Made by a program: the position numbers and the translations under genes
Part shown: positions 1 through 5,388 of the stretch, one piece after another
Numbering within the stretch: position 1 is the stretch's first letter
How the letters are laid out: every line of letters begins with the position of its first letter
Assembly: GCA_001701065.1 (NCBI GenBank)
Contig: DAAL01000091.1
Span: 1 to 6,968, forward strand
DNA length: 6,968 nucleotides
Direction: 5' to 3'
Source of the DNA: Bacteroidales bacterium GP4
Lineage (GTDB): Bacteria; Bacteroidota; Bacteroidia; Bacteroidales; Muribaculaceae
Notes under the pieces: generated by a model
What the model saw: the letters and a program-made list of their open reading frames with translations, nothing else
Database searches by the model: none
Told to the model about the DNA's origin: nothing

Positions 1-929
1 TCATAGCAGCCGGCGAAGGTTCTCGCGGGCGATGTGCGCACAAAGGGGAGTCCGGCTGTGAAGTTCACGCCGTCGTTCATGGCAAGTGTCTTGAAGGGAG
101 TAAGACCTTGGTCGTGATACATGGCAAGTATGCCGTCGAAGCTCTTGTAGGCACCTGAACCGAAGAAACCGTCGGAAGCATAGGGCCCGAAAGCCAGAAT
201 GCGTTCTTTTTCGGCTTCGGCTATTGCGGGAATGATTATTTCCTGTTCTTCCTTGCCCAGCAATCCGTTTTCGCCGGCATGGGGATTCAATGAAAGCACG
301 GCTATGCGCGGAGCTTCTACGCCGAAGTCGCGCTTGAGCGACGTGTTGAACAGCCGCAGTTTCTCGACCACGGCTTCTTTGGTGATAGCTTCCGGCACCT
401 TAGCCAAGGGAAGGTGTGTGGTCACGAGAGCCACGCGCATGGTGTCGTTGCAGAGTATCATCAGGCTCTTTGCTCCGTCGCCTATGGATGCTTCAAGATA
501 CTCAGTGTGACCGGGGAAGCAGAATGTGTCGCTTTGTATGGTGTCCTTATTGATGGGGGCTGTCAGGAGCACGTCGATAGCTCCGCTGCGGAGGTCGCTT
601 ACAGCCCGTTCGAGTGAATCGAATGCCGCTTTTCCCGCTGTCTTTGTGGGGGTGCCCACTTCTATTTTGACATCTTCGGGAACTACGTTGATCAGGTTCA
701 CTTCGCCGTTTTTCGCTTCTTCAGGCGATGATATCTGAACTATATTGAAATCGGGGAGGTTCATCCCTTTCCGGTAGAATGACACCATCTTTCCCGAGCC
801 ATAAATTATGGGGGTGCATATCTCCTGGGCTATGCGCAGGTCTTCAAGCATCTTAAGGATAACTTCATAACCTATACCGTTGGTGTCGCCGTGGGTGATC
901 CCCACTTTTATTTTCTGGGTTTCTTTCAT
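1..929 (-). CDS. pdxA: 4-hydroxythreonine-4-phosphate dehydrogenase PdxA, partial (C-terminus beyond the left edge)
   Basis: PdxA oxidises 4-phosphooxy-L-threonine with NAD; the product decarboxylates and feeds pyridoxine 5'-phosphate synthesis with PdxJ in the cytoplasm. The frame is open from ATG at 929 to the window edge, giving 309 residues of a family usually about 330-365 long. Seen in the sequence: an N-terminal ITHGDTNGIG segment (11-20), the substrate-binding GHTEY (140-144), and the three metal-ligand histidines of the family in TTHLP (H172), NPHAGE (H217) and YHDQGL (H272). K280, N289 and R298 match the substrate-contacting Lys/Asn/Arg of the E. coli enzyme. The start is the only Met that gives the family N-terminus; no clear Shine-Dalgarno precedes it, only an A-rich stretch. 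Odd: after RTSP (298-301) the conserved DHGT motif is missing and the last eight codons (ARTFAGCY) do not resemble PdxA (see findings). The family call is firm. Confidence 0.95.
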   Translation of the reverse strand, partial: MKETQKIKVGITHGDTNGIGYEVILKMLEDLRIAQEICTPIIYGSGKMVSFYRKGMNLPDFNIVQISSPEEAKNGEVNLINVVPEDVKIEVGTPTKTAGKAAFDSLERAVSDLRSGAIDVLLTAPINKDTIQSDTFCFPGHTEYLEASIGDGAKSLMILCNDTMRVALVTTHLPLAKVPEAITKEAVVEKLRLFNTSLKRDFGVEAPRIAVLSLNPHAGENGLLGKEEQEIIIPAIAEAEKERILAFGPYASDGFFGSGAYKSFDGILAMYHDQGLTPFKTLAMNDGVNFTAGLPFVRTSPARTFAGCY

Positions 930-983
930 TGTCTTTTTTCTGTGTCGAGGGTCTTTGTCGTGTCAGAGCACACTCATCAAAGC

Positions 984-1000
984 CCAATTATTCAAATTGG
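984..1000. repeat. 17-bp dyad at the predicted pdxA transcription start
   Basis: CCAATT-ATTCA-AATTGG has perfect 6-bp arms around a 5-bp centre. It begins 3 bp downstream of the putative pdxA -7 element (minus strand). It could be an operator or a stem at the 5' end of the transcript. The arms are short and AT-rich, so chance is not excluded. Confidence 0.4.
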
Positions 1001-1003
1001 ACG

Positions 1004-1035
1004 CTAAATTACGAATAATTGTACACATATGCAAT
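1004..1035 (-). promoter_or_regulatory. Probable pdxA promoter (Bacteroidota sigma-ABfr type)
   Basis: On the minus strand TAATTTAG (1004-1011) matches the TAnnTTTG -7 consensus except at one base. ATTG (1032-1035) lies 20 nt upstream, where the TTTG -33 element is expected. Transcription would begin near 995-1000, leaving a leader of about 70 nt before the pdxA ATG at 929. It lies between the stop of the small membrane gene and pdxA, so pdxA need not depend on read-through. Motif match only. Confidence 0.45.
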
Positions 1036-1044
1036 TTTTCGGGT

Positions 1045-1302
1045 TTATGCTTTGCGAAGTTTAAATACTTTGCGAAGCCTTGATATTCCTTCTTTGCCGA
1101 GTATTAGCAACGCTGTGTATTGAGTTGTTTTGGCGAGACCATAAAGCACTATCCAAAGAATTCCTTTGGCTGAAGCGGAAATGGGAAGCAGCATCTGTGC
1201 AAAAGAACATATGTAGAATAGAATGCACATACCGCCTATTATCGCGCCGGTGCGGAACGACAATGAACTTAAAAACTTTTTTACACCGGAAAGTTTACCC
1301 AT
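1045..1302 (-). CDS. Small two-helix inner-membrane protein, unknown function
   Basis: This is an 85-residue protein with two hydrophobic stretches, about residues 18-40 (with [12 protein letters not shown]) and 45-69 (with [15 protein letters not shown]). They are flanked by basic ends (GKLSGVKKF at the N-terminus, [12 protein letters not shown] at the C-terminus), which predicts both termini in the cytoplasm. No signal peptide cleavage site or catalytic motif is visible. Its ATG (1302) lies inside the last codons of nfo, and the two genes share 8 bp (ATGGGTAA, with the nfo stop TAA at 1295-1297). This indicates translational coupling and one transcript. Similar short proteins seem familiar to me from other Bacteroidales, but I cannot name a family. 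The hydrophobic pattern and the overlap argue that it is a real gene. No function is assigned. Confidence 0.8.
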   Translation of the reverse strand: MGKLSGVKKFLSSLSFRTGAIIGGMCILFYICSFAQMLLPISASAKGILWIVLYGLAKTTQYTALLILGKEGISRLRKVFKLRKA

Positions 1303-2152
1303 TATCGGTTTGATTGGCTATGTCCTGCAGCCAAGCTATCTCGACGGGGTAAAGCTCTTCGACCGGAGTTTCGAGAATCAAGGGTATGCCGTCAAGCCGG
1401 GGGTCCTTCATGAGCAATTCAAAAAGCCCTTTGCCTATTGTGCCTTCACCCAGCGGGGCGTGGCGGTCGACCCGGCTGCCAAGGCCTTTCTTGCTGTCGT
1501 TGAGGTGCATTCCTGAAAGGTATCGGAAGCCAATGATTTCATCAAATGACTTCCATGCCGCTTCGTATCCTTCGGGGGTAGCGTAATCGTAGCCGGCGGC
1601 GAAGGCGTGGCAAGTGTCGACGCACACTCCCACACGGCTTTTGTCCTCGACACGGTCGATAATCCGGGCTATCTGCTCCCATGTGTTGCCGAGGTTGGAG
1701 CCTTGTCCGGCGGTGTTCTCTATCACAGCCTTTACGCCTGAGGTGGCTTCGAGCGAGATGTTGATGGAGTCAGCTATCAGGTCAAGGCAGTCGTCGACGG
1801 GGATGGCGTTGAGATGGCTTCCGGGATGGAAGTTGAGCATTGTAAGTCCTAACTGTTCGCAGCGGTGCAGTTCGTCGAGAAATGCCTTGCGTGACATGGC
1901 GAGTTTCTGTTTGTCGGGCGAACCGAGATTTATGAGGTAGCTGTCGTGGGGCAATATCTGTGCGGGGGTGTAGCCGAGTTTTTCGCAGTTGGCTTTAAAC
2001 GCTTCGATTTCTTTTTCGGGAAGCGGGGTGCTGTTCCATCGCGAAGGGTTCCGGGTGAATAATGCGAATGCTGTCGCGCCTATGGCGCTTGCGTTTTCCG
2101 GTGAATGGCTCACGCCTTTCTCCACCGACACATGTGCTCCTATATATTTCAT
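1295..2152 (-). CDS. nfo: Endonuclease IV (class II AP endonuclease)
   Basis: Nfo cleaves the DNA backbone 5' to abasic sites and removes 3' blocking groups in cytoplasmic base excision repair, using a trinuclear zinc site. Starting at MKYIGAHVS gives 285 residues, the same length as E. coli Nfo. All nine zinc ligands then fall at the E. coli numbers: H69 (LPHDS), H109 (NFHPGSH), E145 ([11 protein letters not shown]), D179 and H182 ([12 protein letters not shown]), H216 (MHLND), D229 and H231 ([10 protein letters not shown]) and E261 (LETP). An in-frame ATG two codons upstream (2158) is possible. The far upstream start at 2215 is unlikely because it precedes the predicted transcription start and adds a non-family extension. 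The stop overlaps the following small membrane gene by 8 bp. Nothing suggests a broken enzyme. Confidence 0.97.
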   Translation of the reverse strand: MKYIGAHVSVEKGVSHSPENASAIGATAFALFTRNPSRWNSTPLPEKEIEAFKANCEKLGYTPAQILPHDSYLINLGSPDKQKLAMSRKAFLDELHRCEQLGLTMLNFHPGSHLNAIPVDDCLDLIADSINISLEATSGVKAVIENTAGQGSNLGNTWEQIARIIDRVEDKSRVGVCVDTCHAFAAGYDYATPEGYEAAWKSFDEIIGFRYLSGMHLNDSKKGLGSRVDRHAPLGEGTIGKGLFELLMKDPRLDGIPLILETPVEELYPVEIAWLQDIANQTDNG

Positions 2153-2181
2153 TGTCATATCGATTTTTAATTCCTTTTTTA

Positions 2182-2189
2182 CAAAGTTA
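2182..2189 (-). promoter_or_regulatory. -7 promoter element for nfo
   Basis: The minus strand reads TAACTTTG, a perfect match to the Bacteroidota TAnnTTTG element, about 30 nt upstream of the nfo ATG at 2152. No good TTTG -33 element is found 19-21 nt further upstream (CATG/ATGG there). The predicted start near 2175 leaves a leader of about 20-25 nt. It supports the short nfo start over the ATG at 2215. Confidence 0.55.
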
Positions 2190-2327
2190 ATAAAAAGGCG
2201 CGAAATCCCATGCATCGGCTCCGGATATGATTGGATTATTTTGACTATCTTTGTAAAAACGGGAATCTGGATAAATATCGGTTTTTGGAAAAATTAATGT
2301 AAATTTTGAGAGGTGGATATGTGGCGA

Positions 2328-2360
2328 AGGGATTGCCCGAAATGGAGTCGGGTAATCCCT
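2328..2360. other. Strong intergenic hairpin between asnA and nfo; possible 3'-end or terminator structure
   Basis: Arms AGGGATTGCCCGA (2328-2340) and TCGGGTAATCCCT (2348-2360) flank a 7-nt loop (AATGGAG). Twelve of 13 positions are Watson-Crick. The remaining one is a G-U wobble in plus-strand RNA but an A-C mismatch in minus-strand RNA. Past one mismatch, short outer pairing continues (GCG with CGT). It begins 32 nt past the asnA stop, so a role at the 3' end of the asnB-asnA mRNA is the simplest reading. Neither side has a U-tract, so it is not a textbook intrinsic terminator. Confidence 0.55.
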
Positions 2361-2391
2361 GCGTTAGTGTTATGGATGTTTAGATTGTTGC

Positions 2392-3426
2392 TTAGAGGAG
2401 GTCGATACCGGCTTTGCGGCATACTTCTATTTGGTCGTCGGGCCAGATTGATGCCTGCACTTCGCCGATGTGGGCTTTCTGTAGCAGGAACATGCACAAG
2501 CGGCTCTGTCCGATTCCGCCGCCGATGGATAGGGGCAACTCGCCGTTGAGGAGCGCTTTGTGGAACTTCAGTTCGGCACGTTCGGGACATCCGCGCAGAT
2601 TAAGCTGCTGAGTGAGCGACTCGGGGCTTACGCGTATACCCATTGACGATAGTTCAAAGGGAAGTTCAAGGACTGTGTTCCAGAACACCATGTCGCCGTT
2701 CAGACCTTTATAGCCGTCGGAGTTTTCAGTAATCCAGTCGTCATAGTCAGGGGCGCGTCCGTCGTGGGGTTCGCCGTTGCTGAGCGGATTGCCTATCCCG
2801 ATGAGGAATATCGCTCCATGCTCTTTCGCCGCCGCCGCTTCGCGTTCTTTCGGGCTAAGGTGGGGGTAGCGTTTGAGCAGTTCCTCGGCATGGATGAATG
2901 TTATCTTTTCCGGGAGAGTGGGGGTGATGTGGGGAAACTGCTTGTAGATGCGACGTTCGATTTCCTTGACCACCGCGTAAATTTTCTCCACGGTGTCTTT
3001 GAGATAGTCAAGATTGCGGTCGGAGGGACGGATGGATTTTTCCCAGTCCCACTGGTCGACGTAGAGCGAATGCAGGTTGTCAAGGTCCTCAAATGTGCGG
3101 ATGGCGTTCATGTCGGTGTACAATCCGAATCCGGGGGCTATGTCGTAAGCTCCTAACTTGGCGCGTTTCCACTTGGCAAGCGAATGCACCACTTCCGCCT
3201 TTGCGCCGCCCATGGCATCGATGTTGAACGACACAGCATGTTCCACGCCGTTGAGGTCGTCGTTAAGACCCGTTCCGGCAAGAAGAAAGAGCGGAGCGGT
3301 GACACGACGCAGGTTTAAGGCATTGGCAAGTTCAGTCTGGAAGCCTTCTTTGATGGCTTTGATGGCGATTTCGGTAGTTTCGGGGAGGAGTTTCTGTTTA
3401 TACTTTCGGGGAATTACTAATGACAT
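2392..3426 (-). CDS. asnA: Aspartate-ammonia ligase (ammonia-dependent asparagine synthetase)
   Basis: AsnA makes asparagine from aspartate, ammonia and ATP (to AMP and pyrophosphate) in the cytoplasm, using a class II aminoacyl-tRNA synthetase-like fold. The product is 344 residues against 330 in E. coli. Family segments are continuous: VEHAVSF (61-67), VVHSLAKWKR (79-88), LHSLYVDQWDWE (118-129), RAPDYDDW (224-231), FELSSMGIRV (257-266) and the motif-3-like GGGIGQSRL (302-310) with its ATP-site arginine. The start MSLVIPRKYK is the expected N-terminus. No Shine-Dalgarno is evident. The ATG lies 17 bp after the asnB stop on the same strand, which implies one operon and perhaps translational re-initiation. 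The gene is intact. Confidence 0.97.
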   Translation of the reverse strand: MSLVIPRKYKQKLLPETTEIAIKAIKEGFQTELANALNLRRVTAPLFLLAGTGLNDDLNGVEHAVSFNIDAMGGAKAEVVHSLAKWKRAKLGAYDIAPGFGLYTDMNAIRTFEDLDNLHSLYVDQWDWEKSIRPSDRNLDYLKDTVEKIYAVVKEIERRIYKQFPHITPTLPEKITFIHAEELLKRYPHLSPKEREAAAAKEHGAIFLIGIGNPLSNGEPHDGRAPDYDDWITENSDGYKGLNGDMVFWNTVLELPFELSSMGIRVSPESLTQQLNLRGCPERAELKFHKALLNGELPLSIGGGIGQSRLCMFLLQKAHIGEVQASIWPDDQIEVCRKAGIDLL

Positions 3427-3443
3427 AATTATTGGTATATTTT

Positions 3444-5120
3444 TTATTGGTAAGCTTGTTCATGCACACCCGCCACGGCTCTTCCGCTGGGGTCGTTTTT
3501 TCCTTGGAAAGAAGCATCCCATGCAAGCGCCTCGGCTGTGGAACATGCCACACTTGGCACGCTCGGCACGCAACGCGCCGCGCTTTCGCTGGGGAAATGC
3601 TCTTCAAATATACTGCGGTAGTAGTATTCTTCTTTGTTCATGGGGGTGTTGACGGGGAACCGTTCGGCGGCGTGCGCCATCTGTTCGTCAGTCACGGCAA
3701 GTGAAGTTATTTCCTTGAGCGAGTCAATCCAGTTGTAGCCCACTCCGTCAGAGAACTGCTCTTTCTGCCGCCATGCCACGCTCTCGGGGAGCATATCGGC
3801 GAACGCTTCACGCACAATGCGCTTCTCGATGGAGGAGCCGGGACACATCTTCTCCGCCGGGTCGATGTTCATAGCCACGTCAAGAAATTCCTTGTCGAGG
3901 AACGGCACGCGGCCTTCCACGCCCCAAGCCGAAAGGCTTTTGTTGGCTCTCAGGCAGTCGTAGAGATGCAGTTTGCTGATTTTTCTCACTGTTTCCTCGT
4001 GGAATGCCTTGGCATCGGGCGCTTTATGGAAATAAAGGTAGCCTCCGAATACTTCGTCGGCACCCTCGCCGCTCAACACCATCTTTATACCCATGGATTT
4101 TATGACACGAGCCAGCAGATACATGGGGGTGGATGCGCGCACAGTTGTTACATCGTAGGTTTCGATGAAGTAGATCACGTCACGTATAGCGTCGAGTCCT
4201 TCCTGCACGGTGTAATGGATTTCGTGGTGCACGGTGCCTATGTGGTCAGCCACTTCACGTGCCTTGGCAAGATCGGGCGCGCCTTTCAGTCCCACTGCAA
4301 AGGAGTGCAGACGCGGCCACCATGCTTCGGCTTTGCCGTCAGTCTCGATGCGCTTGCCGGCAAATTTCTTGGCGATAGCCGAGATTACCGACGAGTCAAG
4401 TCCGCCTGACAGCAGAACGCCGTAGGGCACGTCCGACATCAGCTGACGGCGCACGGCTTCTTCAAGGGCATTCTTCACTTTGTCGCTCGATGCTTCGCGC
4501 GACTGCGGCACTGACTGAAGTTTGTCCCACTTCATCCAGTTGCGTTTGTACCATTGCTTCATCTTCCCCTCGCTTCCCAGGTAGTAGTGTCCGGGAAGGA
4601 AAGGCTCGTACTCGTCGCAGAATCCTTCGAGTGCTTTAAGTTCGCTTGCTATGTACACTTTGCCGTCGCTGTCCTTTCCTATATATAAAGGTATTACGCC
4701 GATGGGGTCGCGGGCTATAAGAAAATCGTCTTTTTCTTCGTCGTACAGTGCAAATGCGAATATCCCGTTCAGGTCCTCCAGGAAGTTGATTCCTTTTTCC
4801 TTGTAGAGCGCAAGTATTACTTCGCAGTCGGAGCCGGTGCTGAACTGATAGTCGGGAAGCTTTGCTCTTAGGCTGCGGTGGTTGTAGATTTCGCCGTTCA
4901 CGGCAAGCACCTGTTTGCCGTCAGGCGAAAACAGCGGCTGTCCCCCTGATTCGGGGTCGACTATGGAAAGTCGTTCATGGGCAAGAATGGATGAACCGCC
5001 CACGTAGATTCCGCTCCAGTCGGGACCGCGGTGGCGTATTTTTTTTGCCATCTTCAGAGCTTTGTTCCTGAGTTCGGGAGTTTGCTCCTGTATATTGAAA
5101 ATACCTACAATTCCACACAT
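3444..5120 (-). CDS. asnB: Asparagine synthase B (glutamine-hydrolysing)
   Basis: AsnB transfers the amide nitrogen of glutamine to aspartate using ATP. The start chosen at 5120 gives MCGIVGIF, whose Cys2 becomes the N-terminal nucleophile after Met removal. The ATG at 5153 would add 11 residues and bury it. The product has 558 residues; E. coli AsnB has about 554. The N-terminal glutaminase domain (about 2-190) shows RHRGPDW (29-35), HERLSI (48-53), VNGEIYNH (74-81) and the GSD aspartate (D98). The synthetase domain (about 210-520) has the pyrophosphate loop SGGLDSS (238-244), LSGEGADEVFGGY (349-361) and RVPFLD (404-409). The tail RCVPSVPSVACST (516-528) is typical of the Bacteroidota form. 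AAGGAA lies 7 nt before the ATG, a better ribosome site than its neighbours have. It is followed directly by asnA. Confidence 0.97.
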   Translation of the reverse strand: MCGIVGIFNIQEQTPELRNKALKMAKKIRHRGPDWSGIYVGGSSILAHERLSIVDPESGGQPLFSPDGKQVLAVNGEIYNHRSLRAKLPDYQFSTGSDCEVILALYKEKGINFLEDLNGIFAFALYDEEKDDFLIARDPIGVIPLYIGKDSDGKVYIASELKALEGFCDEYEPFLPGHYYLGSEGKMKQWYKRNWMKWDKLQSVPQSREASSDKVKNALEEAVRRQLMSDVPYGVLLSGGLDSSVISAIAKKFAGKRIETDGKAEAWWPRLHSFAVGLKGAPDLAKAREVADHIGTVHHEIHYTVQEGLDAIRDVIYFIETYDVTTVRASTPMYLLARVIKSMGIKMVLSGEGADEVFGGYLYFHKAPDAKAFHEETVRKISKLHLYDCLRANKSLSAWGVEGRVPFLDKEFLDVAMNIDPAEKMCPGSSIEKRIVREAFADMLPESVAWRQKEQFSDGVGYNWIDSLKEITSLAVTDEQMAHAAERFPVNTPMNKEEYYYRSIFEEHFPSESAARCVPSVPSVACSTAEALAWDASFQGKNDPSGRAVAGVHEQAYQ

Positions 5121-5172
5121 AATATTATTCCTTATATTATTAAATACCCTCAAATAATAGTTCAGGTAAAAA

Positions 5173-5191
5173 TGTCAATAGTTTATTGACA
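5173..5191. promoter_or_regulatory. 19-bp perfect dyad, candidate operator or 5' stem of asnB
   Basis: TGTCAATA-GTT-TATTGACA has perfect 8-bp arms around a 3-bp centre. It starts 3 bp downstream of the asnB -7 element, so it spans the predicted transcription start. A dimeric repressor bound here would block initiation. Alternatively the first transcribed bases form a small stem. A related half-site, ATTGACA, lies at 5275-5281. The regulator is unknown. Confidence 0.6.
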
Positions 5192-5194
5192 GCA

Positions 5195-5227
5195 CAAAGG
5201 TAATAAATAGATTTTGATAAATGGCAA
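5195..5227 (-). promoter_or_regulatory. Promoter of the asnB-asnA operon
   Basis: The minus strand carries TACCTTTG at 5195-5202, a perfect TAnnTTTG -7 element. TTG (5225-5227) lies about 22 nt upstream, near the -33 position. Transcription would begin near 5188-5190, giving a leader of about 70 nt before the asnB ATG. No promoter motif is seen in the 17-bp asnB-asnA gap, so this should serve both genes. Confidence 0.6.
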
Positions 5228-5376
5228 TAAATTCTGCAAATTTTTGTCTTGGAGATAAAAATATTTTGATTTTGATTGACATGTTGATATTAAAAATGGC
5301 ATAATAATGTCATAATGCTAAGTTTTGCGTGAACGCTGGCGCATGGTCGGGGTTTTCGGGCTTGAGTATTTTTGAT
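5203..5376. other. AT-rich divergent intergenic region between asnB and the U32 gene
   Basis: No gene is visible. It holds three TTGAT pentamers (5266-5270, 5272-5276, 5284-5288), an ATTGACA half-site (5275-5281), a CATAAT direct repeat (5300-5305 and 5311-5316, 11-bp period), and a small GCGT-GA-ACGC dyad (5327-5336). These may be regulator sites for either divergent gene, but none matches an operator I can name. Confidence 0.4.
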
Positions 5377-5384
5377 TAATTTTG
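5377..5384 (+). promoter_or_regulatory. -7 promoter element immediately before the U32 gene
   Basis: TAATTTTG perfectly matches the Bacteroidota -7 consensus. TTTC at 5354-5357, 19 nt upstream, is a partial -33 match. Only 4 bp separate the element from the ATG at 5389, so the predicted transcription start falls on or beside the start codon and the mRNA would be leaderless or nearly so. Confidence 0.55.
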
Positions 5385-5388
5385 TGGC

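Noticed and set aside
2153..2215. N-terminal extension of nfo to an ATG at 2215 (306 residues)
   Set aside because: The start precedes the predicted transcription start (-7 element at 2182-2189), and the MKYIGAHVS start gives exact agreement with the E. coli zinc-ligand numbering.
2313..2549. Plus-strand 78-codon open frame across the asnA 3' end
   Set aside because: It runs antisense to a firm gene, starts at GTG, and its Arg/Trp-rich product looks like a shadow of asnA plus the hairpin.
2764..3156. 130-codon plus-strand open frame inside asnA
   Set aside because: It lies wholly antisense to a well-supported enzyme gene, with no ribosome site or promoter motif noted for it.
3966..4409. 147-codon plus-strand open frame inside asnB
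   Set aside because: It is an antisense shadow of the conserved synthetase domain; the Cys/His-rich product has no recognisable family.
5121..5153. N-terminal extension of asnB to an ATG at 5153
   Set aside because: The glutaminase nucleophile must be the residue after the initiator Met, so MCGIVGIF at 5120 is the functional start.
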